Assembly: GCF_036323475.1 (NCBI RefSeq)
Contig: NZ_AP028934.1
Span: 2,480,001-2,544,000 of the forward strand
Direction of reading: 5' to 3'
Length of the DNA: 64,000 bases
DNA from: Solobacterium moorei
GTDB lineage: Bacteria > Bacillota_I > Bacilli_A > Erysipelotrichales > Erysipelotrichaceae
The notes under the pieces were generated by a model, which was given only the letters and a program-made list of their open reading frames with translations, made no database searches and was not told where the DNA came from. The position numbers were made by a program, and so were the translations under genes. Of the stretch, positions 40,246 to 48,039 are shown piece by piece (the first letter of the stretch is position 1; every line of letters begins with the position of its first letter).

Positions 40246-41571
40246 ATGAAGAAATATAATGTGTGCATTGTGGGTGGTGGAAGTACATATACACCAGGTT
40301 TTTTAAAATCGTTTGTACGTCTTAAGGAGGAATTTCCAATTGCGAAATTAGTTTTGTTTGATAATAATGCAGAACGACAAGAGGTAATTGGAGAATTTGG
40401 AAAAATTTTGTTTGGAGAGCGATTCAAAGAACTGGAATTTTCTTATACTACAGATCCAAAAACAGCTTATGAGAATATGGATTTTGTATTCATGCAGATG
40501 CGCTCAGGCGGATTGCAGATGAGAAGAGAGGATGAACATATTCCCTTTAAACTAGGTAAGATTGGACAAGAAACATGTGGTGCAGGTGGAATGGCTTATG
40601 GATTACGTTCTACGATTGATATGATTATTGCTGTTCGTCAGATTAGACAATATTCACCTAATGCATGGATATTAAATTATTCAAATCCAGCTGCAATCGT
40701 TGCTGAAGCATTAAGAAGAGAATTCCCAAATGATAAGAGAATTTTAAATATTTGTGATCAGCCTGAGAATGTTATTCGTTCTGTCAGTAGATTGTTAGGA
40801 TGCTCATGGGAAGATTTGGATCCAGTATATTTTGGACTGAATCATTATGGATGGTTTACACATGTTTATGACAAACATACAGGTGAGGACTTATTGCCAA
40901 AAATTCGACAAATCGTAGCTGAGAAGGGTTTTTTACCACAAGATGCAGAGCAGAGAGATCCATCATGGCTAGAAACATATGGATTTGTGCAAGATATCAT
41001 GAATGATTTCCCAGACTATCTCCCAAATACATATGATGGATATTATTTATATCCTGAATATAAATACAATCATTTGGATCATGAGTATACTCGCGCTGAT
41101 GAAGTAATTGCAGGAAGAGAAACGCGTGTTTTCAAGGAATGTAGAGAAGTTATTGCAAATGGAAAATTAGGTGAAGGCTTCCATAGTATTTCTGATGCAC
41201 ATGCAGAAATGATGATTAAAGTTGCAGAAGCAATTGCATTTAACAAGAATACTCGTTTTATTGTCATTGTGGAGAATAATGGTGCAATCAATAATCTTCA
41301 AGATGATGCAATGGTAGAAGTCGTATGCGAATTAGGAATTAATGGCCCTAGACCAATGGCAGTTGGTAATATTCCTCAATTCTATTATGGTCTATTAGCT
41401 CAGCAAGTATCGTCTGAGAAATTACTAATCGACGCGTATTATGAGAAGTCATATCAAAAGGCGCTTCAGGCATTAACATTAAATAGATTAATTAATGATG
41501 CTAAGAAGGCAAGAGAAATATTAGATGCATTGATTATTGCAAATAAGGATATGTGGCCAGATTTACATTAA
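40246..41571 (+). CDS. Glycoside hydrolase family 4, probable 6-phospho-alpha-glucosidase
   Basis: The protein has 441 residues, with AAGGAG before ATG 40246. The N-terminal NAD-binding opening is VCIVGGGSTYTPGFLKSF. GH4 catalytic features include ILNYSNPAAIVAEAL, ICDQPE (the metal/phosphate Cys motif) and FGLNHYGWFTHV with the metal His. CDMP is typical of phospho-alpha-glucosidases and CNVP of phospho-beta-glucosidases; CDQP points to the alpha type. The enzyme needs NAD and Mn2+ and would split a phosphorylated disaccharide such as maltose-6'-phosphate delivered by the EIIBC encoded 21 bases downstream. Confidence 0.92.
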   Translation: MKKYNVCIVGGGSTYTPGFLKSFVRLKEEFPIAKLVLFDNNAERQEVIGEFGKILFGERFKELEFSYTTDPKTAYENMDFVFMQMRSGGLQMRREDEHIPFKLGKIGQETCGAGGMAYGLRSTIDMIIAVRQIRQYSPNAWILNYSNPAAIVAEALRREFPNDKRILNICDQPENVIRSVSRLLGCSWEDLDPVYFGLNHYGWFTHVYDKHTGEDLLPKIRQIVAEKGFLPQDAEQRDPSWLETYGFVQDIMNDFPDYLPNTYDGYYLYPEYKYNHLDHEYTRADEVIAGRETRVFKECREVIANGKLGEGFHSISDAHAEMMIKVAEAIAFNKNTRFIVIVENNGAINNLQDDAMVEVVCELGINGPRPMAVGNIPQFYYGLLAQQVSSEKLLIDAYYEKSYQKALQALTLNRLINDAKKAREILDALIIANKDMWPDLH

Positions 41572-41592
41572 AACGATGAGGGGGAAATAATA

Positions 41593-43113
41593 ATGAAGGA
41601 TAAGATAATTCAATTCTTTTCAAATCTGGGAAGAAGTTTGATGATGCCAATTGCTGCATTAGCCGCATGCGGTATAGTATTAGGCTTGACATCTGCTTTA
41701 TTAAAAGCACAAGTAGTTGCTGCAGTTCCATTTCTTGGCTTTGCGGTAGTTAAATTTGTTATTTTAGCACTAAATAAACTATCAGCTGTAGTATTCACGC
41801 TAATCCCAGTTTTATTTGCTATATCAATATCTTTGGGATTAGCGAAGGAAGATAAAGAAATTGCTGCCTTTGCTGGTTTTATTGGATATTATGCCTTCTT
41901 GGTGGGTAGCTCATTAGTTATTGCAACTGAAGTCATTGATTTTAGTGCGATGAAGATATCCACAATTCTAGGTGTACAGACTCTAGATATGGGAGCAATC
42001 GCTGGAATTATCATTGGTCTACTAACAGCACATCTACATAATAAATATCATAAGGTAGAATTCCCTGCTGCAATTGCTTTCTATGGCGGAAAGCGATTCG
42101 TAGCATTGGTTGTTATTTTGTGCTCGGGTCTATTGGGCTTGGTAATGCCATTTATTTGGGCACCAGTATCAAGTGGTATAAATGCATTGGGTGGTTTAAT
42201 CGCTAGTTCTGGGTCATTTGGAGTATTCATCTATGGCTTACTAGAAAGACTACTAATTCCTACTGGACTTCATCATGTGCTTAATGGACTATTTAGAACG
42301 ACAGCACTTGGTGGTGTTTACGAAGGTGTTGAAGGATGTTTGAACATTTTCCTTCAATTCATAGATAAAGTTCAAATTTCTGATTTGGCACAGTTCACAA
42401 AATTTTTAGGACAAGGGAAAATGCCATATATGATGTTTGGCCTACCAGCTGCTGCCTATGCAATTTATAAGACAACTCCACAAGAGAAAAAAGGAAAAGT
42501 TAAGGCATTAATGATTGCTGGAGTGGCAGCTAGTGCAATTTCAGGAATTACAGAACCTCTTGAATTCTCATTTATGTTTATTGCACCACAACTGTTTTTG
42601 TTCCATTCGATTATGGGTGGATTATCCTTTATGTTGATGTCGCTATTAGGCGTTGTAATTGGTAACACTGGTGGTGGTTTAATTGATTTCTTTATTTGGG
42701 GTGTATTCCAACCTGGATCAAATTGGTATTGGGTAATTGTTGTTGGTATTTGTTATGCAGCTATCTACTATTTTGTATTCTATTCTTATCTGAAGAAAAA
42801 GAATATTTCTATTGATGTAAGTGTAGATGACGATAGTAAAGTAAACGAGCAAACAATTCCAGATAATGAATTATTTAATACGGCAAGAACTATTATTAGT
42901 GGACTTGGTGGGGTTGAAAATATTTTAGTTGTAAATAATTGCATGTCGCGTTTGAGAGTTGACGTAAAAGATATGTCGAAGGTTGATGATAACGTATTAA
43001 AATCAACTGGAAGTATCGGTATTATTAAGCCGACTGATGGACATATACAAGTTATTTATGGGCCAAAAGTAGAAAAGATAGCTGATAAAGTTCGAGAGCT
43101 ATTAAAATATTAA
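41593..43113 (+). CDS. PTS transporter subunit EIIBC, alpha-glucoside/maltose type
   Basis: The protein has 506 residues, with GGGGG before ATG 41593. The EIIC domain (about 1-400) has ten or so membrane helices and the family signature ERLLIPTGLHHVLNGLFRTT and GITEPLEFSFMFIAPQLF, where GITEP is the conserved sugar-binding motif. The EIIB domain (about 425-506) carries the phosphorylated cysteine in NNCMSRLRVDV (Cys450). No EIIA domain is present, so EIIA must come from another gene. With the GH4 enzyme it forms a phospho-disaccharide uptake and splitting unit, probably under RpiR control. Confidence 0.93.
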   Translation: MKDKIIQFFSNLGRSLMMPIAALAACGIVLGLTSALLKAQVVAAVPFLGFAVVKFVILALNKLSAVVFTLIPVLFAISISLGLAKEDKEIAAFAGFIGYYAFLVGSSLVIATEVIDFSAMKISTILGVQTLDMGAIAGIIIGLLTAHLHNKYHKVEFPAAIAFYGGKRFVALVVILCSGLLGLVMPFIWAPVSSGINALGGLIASSGSFGVFIYGLLERLLIPTGLHHVLNGLFRTTALGGVYEGVEGCLNIFLQFIDKVQISDLAQFTKFLGQGKMPYMMFGLPAAAYAIYKTTPQEKKGKVKALMIAGVAASAISGITEPLEFSFMFIAPQLFLFHSIMGGLSFMLMSLLGVVIGNTGGGLIDFFIWGVFQPGSNWYWVIVVGICYAAIYYFVFYSYLKKKNISIDVSVDDDSKVNEQTIPDNELFNTARTIISGLGGVENILVVNNCMSRLRVDVKDMSKVDDNVLKSTGSIGIIKPTDGHIQVIYGPKVEKIADKVRELLKY

Positions 43114-43116
43114 AAT

Positions 43117-43168
43117 CAAAAAGCTATGTACTATTTCATTCCGTTTGGGATATAGTGCATAGTTTTTT
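43117..43168 (+). terminator. Terminator after the PTS gene
   Basis: AAAGCTATGTACTAT and ATAGTGCATAGTTTTTT pair imperfectly around a 20-base loop; the right arm ends in T6. Confidence 0.65.
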
Positions 43169-43173
43169 ACTAT

Positions 43174-43420
43174 CTATATGATTAGTCTCTTTGAGAAAAT
43201 ATATCCACTAGCGATAATGTCAACGAACATCATTCCAACGTGGGGATAGATGTTTGTATTATCACCTGTCTTTGGTGTACTAGTATTCTTTGATTGCTCT
43301 GTATTTGTGATGGTGAAGCCTGTTGTTTCTTTTACTTCATAGGTACCTTATACTAAAGCTTCAGCAATAACGTTCGTCTTAGTCCAACTGATAAGAACTG
43401 TTAGTGTTATGCACGAATGG
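43174..43420 (-). pseudogene. C-terminal remnant of a Cna_B/LPXTG-type cell-wall surface protein
   Basis: The minus strand reads TKTNVIAEALV, a TAA stop (at about 43350), GTYEVKETTGFTITNTEQSK and then NTSTPKTGDNTNIY followed by the hydrophobic anchor FVDIIASGYIF and SKRLII before TAG 43174-43176. GTYEVKETT is the end of a Cna_B beta domain and TPKTG looks like a sortase motif of the LPxTG type. The internal stop and the lack of anything upstream show a dead fragment. The 109 bases beyond it (43421-43528) hold no gene. Confidence 0.75.
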
Positions 43421-43528
43421 ACTATTATATACCTAATCAATTGTAACAATTTTAAAGTGCTCTTTAAGAGTTCCCTTGCTCTATTTGTGTATAAATCAAC
43501 AAGTATAAAAACAGCCTAGATTAGGCTG

Positions 43529-44743
43529 TTAGTGAAAGTCGATGTCGCCGGCATTTGTTTTGATGAGAATCTCACCTTTTCCATCACCGACAATATAGTT
43601 TTTATGACGGAGCTTTTGATATGGTAAATCATCGTCAAAATCAATATCTCCGAAGTTTGTGGAGAGACTTGCGCGGTAGTCTTTTGTTTCTGTTGTCATA
43701 TCGATATCACCGGCAGTAGATGTAACTTGGATATTCTGGATTTCTCCACGAACATTTAAATCAATATCACCTGCAGTTGTTTTTACTTCAATGATAGGAG
43801 AGGATACTTCCATATCGATATCACCTGCAGCAGCAGAGAGTTGAATGACGTTTGCGGCGTGCTTTTGAATATCGATATCACCGGCTGCGATATTGGCATA
43901 TAGATTACCTGTTGTATTTGTTAAGTCCACATCACCAGCAGATAGCTTCATGCCGATTTCATCAAAGTTTGAATCAGAAATATCTAAGTCACCCGCCAGC
44001 ATCGTAAAGTCTGCGCGCTTCATTTCAACACGGCTAAGAGAGACATCTCCAGATGTGTTATGGCAGTTAAATTCATCAAGTTTGATATCATTGACATCCA
44101 CATCACCAGCAGGTGCTTCCATTGTGATTGTTGAAATACCGGATGGAATTTGTACAGTTAAGTCACCACTGCCAGTCACAAGAATCGTAGCGGTATTATC
44201 ACTTACCTCACAACGAATGCCATCAGCTGTAGGATTTCTGAAGATACTTTGTGACTGCGTAAATTCATAGCAGAGTTCATTTCCTTTTTCTAGAGTGATA
44301 TCTAGGGATGACATTAATGTTTCACTATGAATCACTAAGTGAGCGATAGAGCTTGGGAGTGTTTGAGTCTGTGGCTCTGTATAGTAGTGTGCTGTATTCT
44401 TCTTACGGTCCATATTAGCCGTGAAGTTTTTCGCATGCCCGAGTGCTTCATCTGCGATGCGTGTAAACGCATGGAAGGCTGTAGATAATCCTTCTTTTAG
44501 ATCTTGGTAGTCTTTGCTCTTCTGTTCTTTATGAACGGTTTCTTTTTCACCGCCCATCATATGAATGTTTTCTAGTACATCATCAATTGTTCCGAGATCA
44601 TTCATGATTTCTTCTTCGCTTCTTCCTTCGCTGATTCCTTCTTGAAAGTGTGCTTCGAAGGCGTCAAGAATGTCTTTCTTAAAACTTGGAGAGTAATTTG
44701 CGAGAGCTTGATTCAAAGCTGCTAAGTATTCATTTTTTGTCAT
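43529..44743 (-). CDS. HAAS (DUF1700) - DUF4097 beta-solenoid protein
   Basis: The protein has 404 residues. ATG 44743 overlaps the PadR stop (ATGA), and PadR plus HAAS pairs are common. The N-terminal HAAS domain (about 1-65) is MTKNEYLAALNQALANYSPSFKKDIL...ISEGRSEEEIMNDLGTIDDVL. After a linker (65-140) come about eleven short beta repeats marked by xGD-(I/V/L)-(D/S/T): SGDLTV, AGDVDV, SGDVSL, AGDLDI, AGDVDL, AGDIDI, AGDIDM, AGDIDL, AGDIDM, FGDIDF and AGDIDF, spaced roughly 20 residues. They form a DUF4097-type right-handed beta-helix. No signal peptide is seen. Its role may be in envelope stress, as for LiaX-like proteins; this is inference. Confidence 0.9.
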   Translation of the reverse strand: MTKNEYLAALNQALANYSPSFKKDILDAFEAHFQEGISEGRSEEEIMNDLGTIDDVLENIHMMGGEKETVHKEQKSKDYQDLKEGLSTAFHAFTRIADEALGHAKNFTANMDRKKNTAHYYTEPQTQTLPSSIAHLVIHSETLMSSLDITLEKGNELCYEFTQSQSIFRNPTADGIRCEVSDNTATILVTGSGDLTVQIPSGISTITMEAPAGDVDVNDIKLDEFNCHNTSGDVSLSRVEMKRADFTMLAGDLDISDSNFDEIGMKLSAGDVDLTNTTGNLYANIAAGDIDIQKHAANVIQLSAAAGDIDMEVSSPIIEVKTTAGDIDLNVRGEIQNIQVTSTAGDIDMTTETKDYRASLSTNFGDIDFDDDLPYQKLRHKNYIVGDGKGEILIKTNAGDIDFH

Positions 44744-45042
44744 ATCAATTTTTCCACCTTTTGAACGAACGTAATCCATTCTTCTTTCTGTTGTTGTTGA
44801 TAAAGTTTTCCTTCTTCTGTTAAATGATAGTATTTTCGAGCTGGGCCGCCAGATGACTCGACAAGATAGGTTTCAAGATAACCATTATCTTTTAGTCTTT
44901 TTAGTATTAAATATAATGTTCCGGCAGTTACGGACATTTCTTGGGAAATATCTTCAGTCAGTTCGTATCCATACTTATCATCTTTTACTAACCTTGAAAG
45001 AACGCATAATTCTAAAACACCTTTTTTAAATTGTGCATCCAT
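44740..45042 (-). CDS. PadR-family transcriptional regulator
   Basis: The protein has 100 residues. ATG 45042 follows GGAGGAAAAA; a much longer upstream frame would run across the promoter and terminator. The winged helix-turn-helix is compact: FKKGVLELCVLSRLVKDDKYGYELTEDIS, SVTAGTLYLILKRLKDNGYLETYL, then the wing SSGGPARKYYHLTEEGK. It belongs to the short PadR-s1-like group. It is the first gene of an operon with the HAAS-DUF4097 gene. A candidate autoregulatory site lies at 45074-45102. Confidence 0.93.
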   Translation of the reverse strand: MDAQFKKGVLELCVLSRLVKDDKYGYELTEDISQEMSVTAGTLYLILKRLKDNGYLETYLVESSGGPARKYYHLTEEGKLYQQQQKEEWITFVQKVEKLI

Positions 45043-45073
45043 TGTTTTTCCTCCTTGCAAGTAGAATATAACA

Positions 45074-45102
45074 CATACTATTCTGTAATGCAATATAGTA
45101 TG
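45074..45102 (-). promoter_or_regulatory. Inverted repeat upstream of the PadR gene
   Basis: CATACTAT-N13-ATAGTATG is an 8-bp perfect inverted repeat. It is 32 bases upstream of the PadR start and suits a PadR dimer. Confidence 0.5.
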
Positions 45103-45103
45103 C

Positions 45104-45131
45104 AAAAAAATATACTCCGTTTGGAGTATAT
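45104..45131 (-). terminator. Terminator of asnA
   Basis: On the minus strand ATATACTCC pairs with GGAGTATAT around AAAC, followed by T7. It starts at the asnA stop codon. Confidence 0.85.
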
Positions 45132-46141
45132 TAGAGTAAATGTATTTGATGTGCTTCGCATTCATCGGCCATATCTTGTGGCCAGATGGAAGCTTGTACT
45201 TCGCCAACGTGAGCCTTATTCAGCAGTAACATGCACAATCTAGATTGTCCAATACCACCACCAATGGTATATGGAAGTTCACATTTTTGAATCATTTGGT
45301 GATATGGGTAATGGAGGCGTTCTTCCGCATTGCGGATACGGCATTGTTCTACGATGGAGTTTTCATCGACACGAATACCCATGCTGGAGATTTCTAATGC
45401 ACGCTCTAGGGATGGTAACCAGAAGAACAAATCTCCATTGAGATTCCAGTCATCATAGTCAGGTGCACGTCCATCATGTGGTTTTCCACTACGCTTCAGA
45501 GCGTGACCAATTCGTTTGATGAAGACGCATTTCTTTTCTTTTGTGATTGCATCTTCACATTCTTTTGGCGAAAGGTCTGGGTACATGTCTTCTAATTCTT
45601 GGGAATCGATGAAGAATACATCATTTGCTAGATGGCACACTGCGTGTGGGTATTTATACCAGATTTCATGTTCCATGTGTTTGATGACTTTAAAGATCGT
45701 ACGTACTGTTTCCTCTAGCATCGCTTCTGTACGTTCTTCTTTCGTGATGACTTTTTCCCAGTCCCATTGGTCAACGTAAACAGAATGTAAGTTATCAAGC
45801 TCTTCATCACGACGAATCGCATTCATATTTGTATACAATCCATCATGAACTGCAAAATTATATTTCTTCAGTGCGAAACGTTTCCACTTGGCAAGGGATT
45901 GTACAACTTCGATTGTTTCGTTTGGCATCTCTGCAATATCGAATGATACAGGGCGCTCTATACCATTCAGGTTATCATTCAAACCAGTACTCTTTGGAAC
46001 GAATAATGGAGCGGAGATTCTAGATAAATGCATCTCTCTTCCAAACTCCTTTTGGAAAGTATCACGGATATATTTGATGGCTTCCTGTGTCTGTCTAACA
46101 TCAAGAACAGGATCATAGTCTTTAGGTATTACTAATTGCAT
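45131..46141 (-). CDS. asnA: Aspartate-ammonia ligase (asparagine synthetase A)
   Basis: The protein has 336 residues, with GAGGTG before ATG 46141. AsnA motifs include [27 protein letters not shown] near the start, [30 protein letters not shown], then [30 protein letters not shown] and the C-terminal [17 protein letters not shown]. These resemble class II aminoacyl-tRNA synthetase motifs 2 and 3, as expected for AsnA. It makes asparagine from aspartate, ammonia and ATP. No T-box is seen in 46142-46255. Length is normal. Confidence 0.97.
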   Translation of the reverse strand: MQLVIPKDYDPVLDVRQTQEAIKYIRDTFQKEFGREMHLSRISAPLFVPKSTGLNDNLNGIERPVSFDIAEMPNETIEVVQSLAKWKRFALKKYNFAVHDGLYTNMNAIRRDEELDNLHSVYVDQWDWEKVITKEERTEAMLEETVRTIFKVIKHMEHEIWYKYPHAVCHLANDVFFIDSQELEDMYPDLSPKECEDAITKEKKCVFIKRIGHALKRSGKPHDGRAPDYDDWNLNGDLFFWLPSLERALEISSMGIRVDENSIVEQCRIRNAEERLHYPYHQMIQKCELPYTIGGGIGQSRLCMLLLNKAHVGEVQASIWPQDMADECEAHQIHLL

Positions 46142-46277
46142 AACATCACCTCATAGTGCGTTTAATTTTAACACAGAATGAAGGGCATGAGATAGAGAGA
46201 AATACTGTAATTTGATAGCTTTTTGAATATGGAATTGGCGATATAACATGCATACATGCAGGCGGTGTGTATATTCC

Positions 46278-46306
46278 TTGAAAAATTTAATTATATTTCA
46301 TACAAT
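46278..46306 (+). promoter_or_regulatory. Promoter of the flavoprotein/OhrR operon
   Basis: TTGAAA (46278-46283), 17 bases, TACAAT (46301-46306), 21 bases before the start codon. The A/T-rich spacer could hold an OhrR-type operator, but no clean palindrome is visible. Confidence 0.55.
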
Positions 46307-46327
46307 ATAACACGATTAAGGAGCGTT

Positions 46328-47209
46328 ATGATGACACGTTATGATATAGCAATTATCGGTACTGGCCCAGCAGGACTAGAGGCAGCCATTACCGCAAAGG
46401 TGCGTAATAAAAATATTATCTTATTTGGATCAAAGGACTTGAGCCAAAAGATGCAGGTGGTAAAACATCCAATTTTAAACTACTTAGGTTTACCATCAAA
46501 GACAGGTGTAGAGATGGCTAATGTATTCCAACAGCAGTTGGATGAACTTGGAATCTCGATTACAGAAGAGAAGGTTTCAAATGTTTATGCGATGGGTGAA
46601 TACTTCGCATTACAGTTAAATAACAGTGAAATGGTTGAGGCGACATCTGTTATCCTAGCAATCGGTGTTGTGGCTGGTAAGCCATACGCTGGTGAGGAAA
46701 ACTTCTTGGGTCGTGGAGTTAGTTACTGTGCAACTTGCGATGCACCTTTATATAAAGGAAAGGTAGTTGCGGTTGTAGCAGGTAGTCAGGAAGAAGAAGC
46801 AGAAGCTGATTTCCTTGGTGAAGTATGTGAAAAGGTATATTACTTCCCACAATATAAGGATGAACCACAGTTAAATAGTAAGAACATTGAAATTCATCAC
46901 GAAAAGCCCGTTGAGATTACAGGTATGATGAAGGCAAATACGCTGAGAACAGATCAAGGTGAATACATAGTAGATTGTGTATTTATCTTACGACCAACAC
47001 AATTCCCAGGCTCGCTTGTGCCAGGACTTGAAATTGCAGGAAATGCAGTCAAGGTTGATTTACAGATGAAGACAAACTTACCAGGCTTATTTGCGGCAGG
47101 TGATATTACAGGACAGCCGTATCAATATATCAAGGCGGCTGGTCAAGGAAATGTTGCGGCATTATCTGCAGTAGCGTACGTTGATGAGTTAAAGAGAAAG
47201 AAACAATAG
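46328..47209 (+). CDS. Thioredoxin reductase-like FAD flavoprotein
   Basis: The protein has 293 residues. ATG 46328 follows AAGGAG; an in-frame upstream start at 46256 lies before the promoter. The FAD-binding motif is YDIAIIGTGPAGLEAA. The redox-active pair is YCATCDAPLYKGK (CATC), as in TrxB. The NADPH site is degenerate: KVVAVVAGSQEEEAEADFL in place of GGGxSAxEEA. The C-terminal FAD motif is NLPGLFAAGDITGQPYQYIKAAGQG. The altered NADPH loop means it may use a different electron donor (such as ferredoxin, as in some clostridial enzymes). It is one base pair from the downstream regulator and likely part of a peroxide or thiol-stress operon. Confidence 0.9.
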   Translation: MMTRYDIAIIGTGPAGLEAAITAKVRNKNIILFGSKDLSQKMQVVKHPILNYLGLPSKTGVEMANVFQQQLDELGISITEEKVSNVYAMGEYFALQLNNSEMVEATSVILAIGVVAGKPYAGEENFLGRGVSYCATCDAPLYKGKVVAVVAGSQEEEAEADFLGEVCEKVYYFPQYKDEPQLNSKNIEIHHEKPVEITGMMKANTLRTDQGEYIVDCVFILRPTQFPGSLVPGLEIAGNAVKVDLQMKTNLPGLFAAGDITGQPYQYIKAAGQGNVAALSAVAYVDELKRKKQ

Positions 47210-47218
47210 GTGATTAAC

Positions 47219-47656
47219 ATGGCAGGACAGAAAATAGACGCACTTAAATTAGAAAATCAATTATGTTTTCCACTCTATGCGGCTGCTAGAAAGATTACAG
47301 CAGCGTATACTCCTATCCTAAAACCGCTTGAGATGACATATACACAGTATATTGTATTCTTAGTATTATGGGAGAAGGATGATATCTCCGTGGGTGAGCT
47401 GTGCGAAAGATTATATTTAGATAGTGGAACAATCACACCATTACTAAAGAAGATGGAAGATAAGAATTGGTTAACAAGAACTCGTTCCAAGTTAGATGAG
47501 CGTGTCGTAATGATCAAGTTAACAAAAGAAGGCAAGAACATGAAGAAACAATGTGCAGATATTCCTGCAAAGGTTCGTTCTTGTGTATGTCTTAACCAGA
47601 GTGAAGCACTTGATTTGTATAAAGTACTGTATAAGCTTCTAGAAGAGAAAAAATAA
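47219..47656 (+). CDS. OhrR-like MarR-family regulator
   Basis: The protein has 145 residues. ATG 47219 has AGGTG seven bases upstream; GTG 47210 directly after the preceding stop is an alternative. LENQLCFPLYAAARKITAAYTPIL contains the N-terminal peroxidatic Cys of OhrR (LxxQLCF). The winged helix is LYLDSGTITPLLKKMEDKNWLTRTRSKLDERVVMIKLTKEG. Further Cys residues (KQCADI, RSCVCLN) suggest the two-Cys type. It should repress its own operon until organic hydroperoxide oxidises Cys15-equivalent. Co-transcription with a thioredoxin-reductase-like protein supports this. Confidence 0.9.
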   Translation: MAGQKIDALKLENQLCFPLYAAARKITAAYTPILKPLEMTYTQYIVFLVLWEKDDISVGELCERLYLDSGTITPLLKKMEDKNWLTRTRSKLDERVVMIKLTKEGKNMKKQCADIPAKVRSCVCLNQSEALDLYKVLYKLLEEKK

Positions 47657-47702
47657 GCTATGTCAATCGACGTAGCTTTTTTGTGCATGCATGTAATATA
47701 AA

Positions 47703-47987
47703 TTATTTCTGATTGTGTTTCTCTTTGATTTCTTTCTGATAGTCTTTTGAAACTTGCATGGTATAGCGATACCAAGATTCAAAATAATCAGAAAGACAAG
47801 CATCCTGTAACAGTGCTTTTGTGCGCAGGATATTTTGTTCCTCGCGGCCTGTGTCTAGAATTGGAAGTTGGTTAGCTAGCTTGTATTGGATAATACTTTC
47901 TACAGCATGCATACGCTGTTCAAATAATTGAACCAATTGAGTATCAATATCATTAATTTCTAAGCGTTTTTCATCTAATAGTGTCAT
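47703..47987 (-). CDS. Chorismate mutase type II (AroQ class)
   Basis: The protein has 94 residues, with GAGG five bases before ATG 47987. The typical opening is RLEINDIDTQLVQLFEQRMHAVESIIQYKLANQLPILDTGREEQ, where the Arg, Lys and Glu active-site residues of AroQ are visible (ERM, KLANQ, ILDTGRE). A second and third helix follow (DYFESWYRYTMQVSKDYQ). The enzyme rearranges chorismate to prephenate. It stands alone between the OhrR gene and the ABC transporter operon. Confidence 0.92.
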   Translation of the reverse strand: MTLLDEKRLEINDIDTQLVQLFEQRMHAVESIIQYKLANQLPILDTGREEQNILRTKALLQDACLSDYFESWYRYTMQVSKDYQKEIKEKHNQK

Positions 47988-48039
47988 ACATACCTCGTAT
48001 GTTTATCTTAGCAGATATGAAAAAAGGGCTCAACGCCCT

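Noticed and set aside
40206-40427. Minus-strand 73-codon frame at the GH4 start
   Set aside because: Overlaps the GH4 start and ribosome binding site and has no motif.
45131-46255. T-box leader for asnA
   Set aside because: The 114 bases upstream contain no AGGGUGGNACCGCG-like box or specifier stem.
47275-47775. Minus-strand frame of 166 codons over the OhrR-like gene
   Set aside because: It overlaps two supported genes on both sides and has no ribosome binding site.
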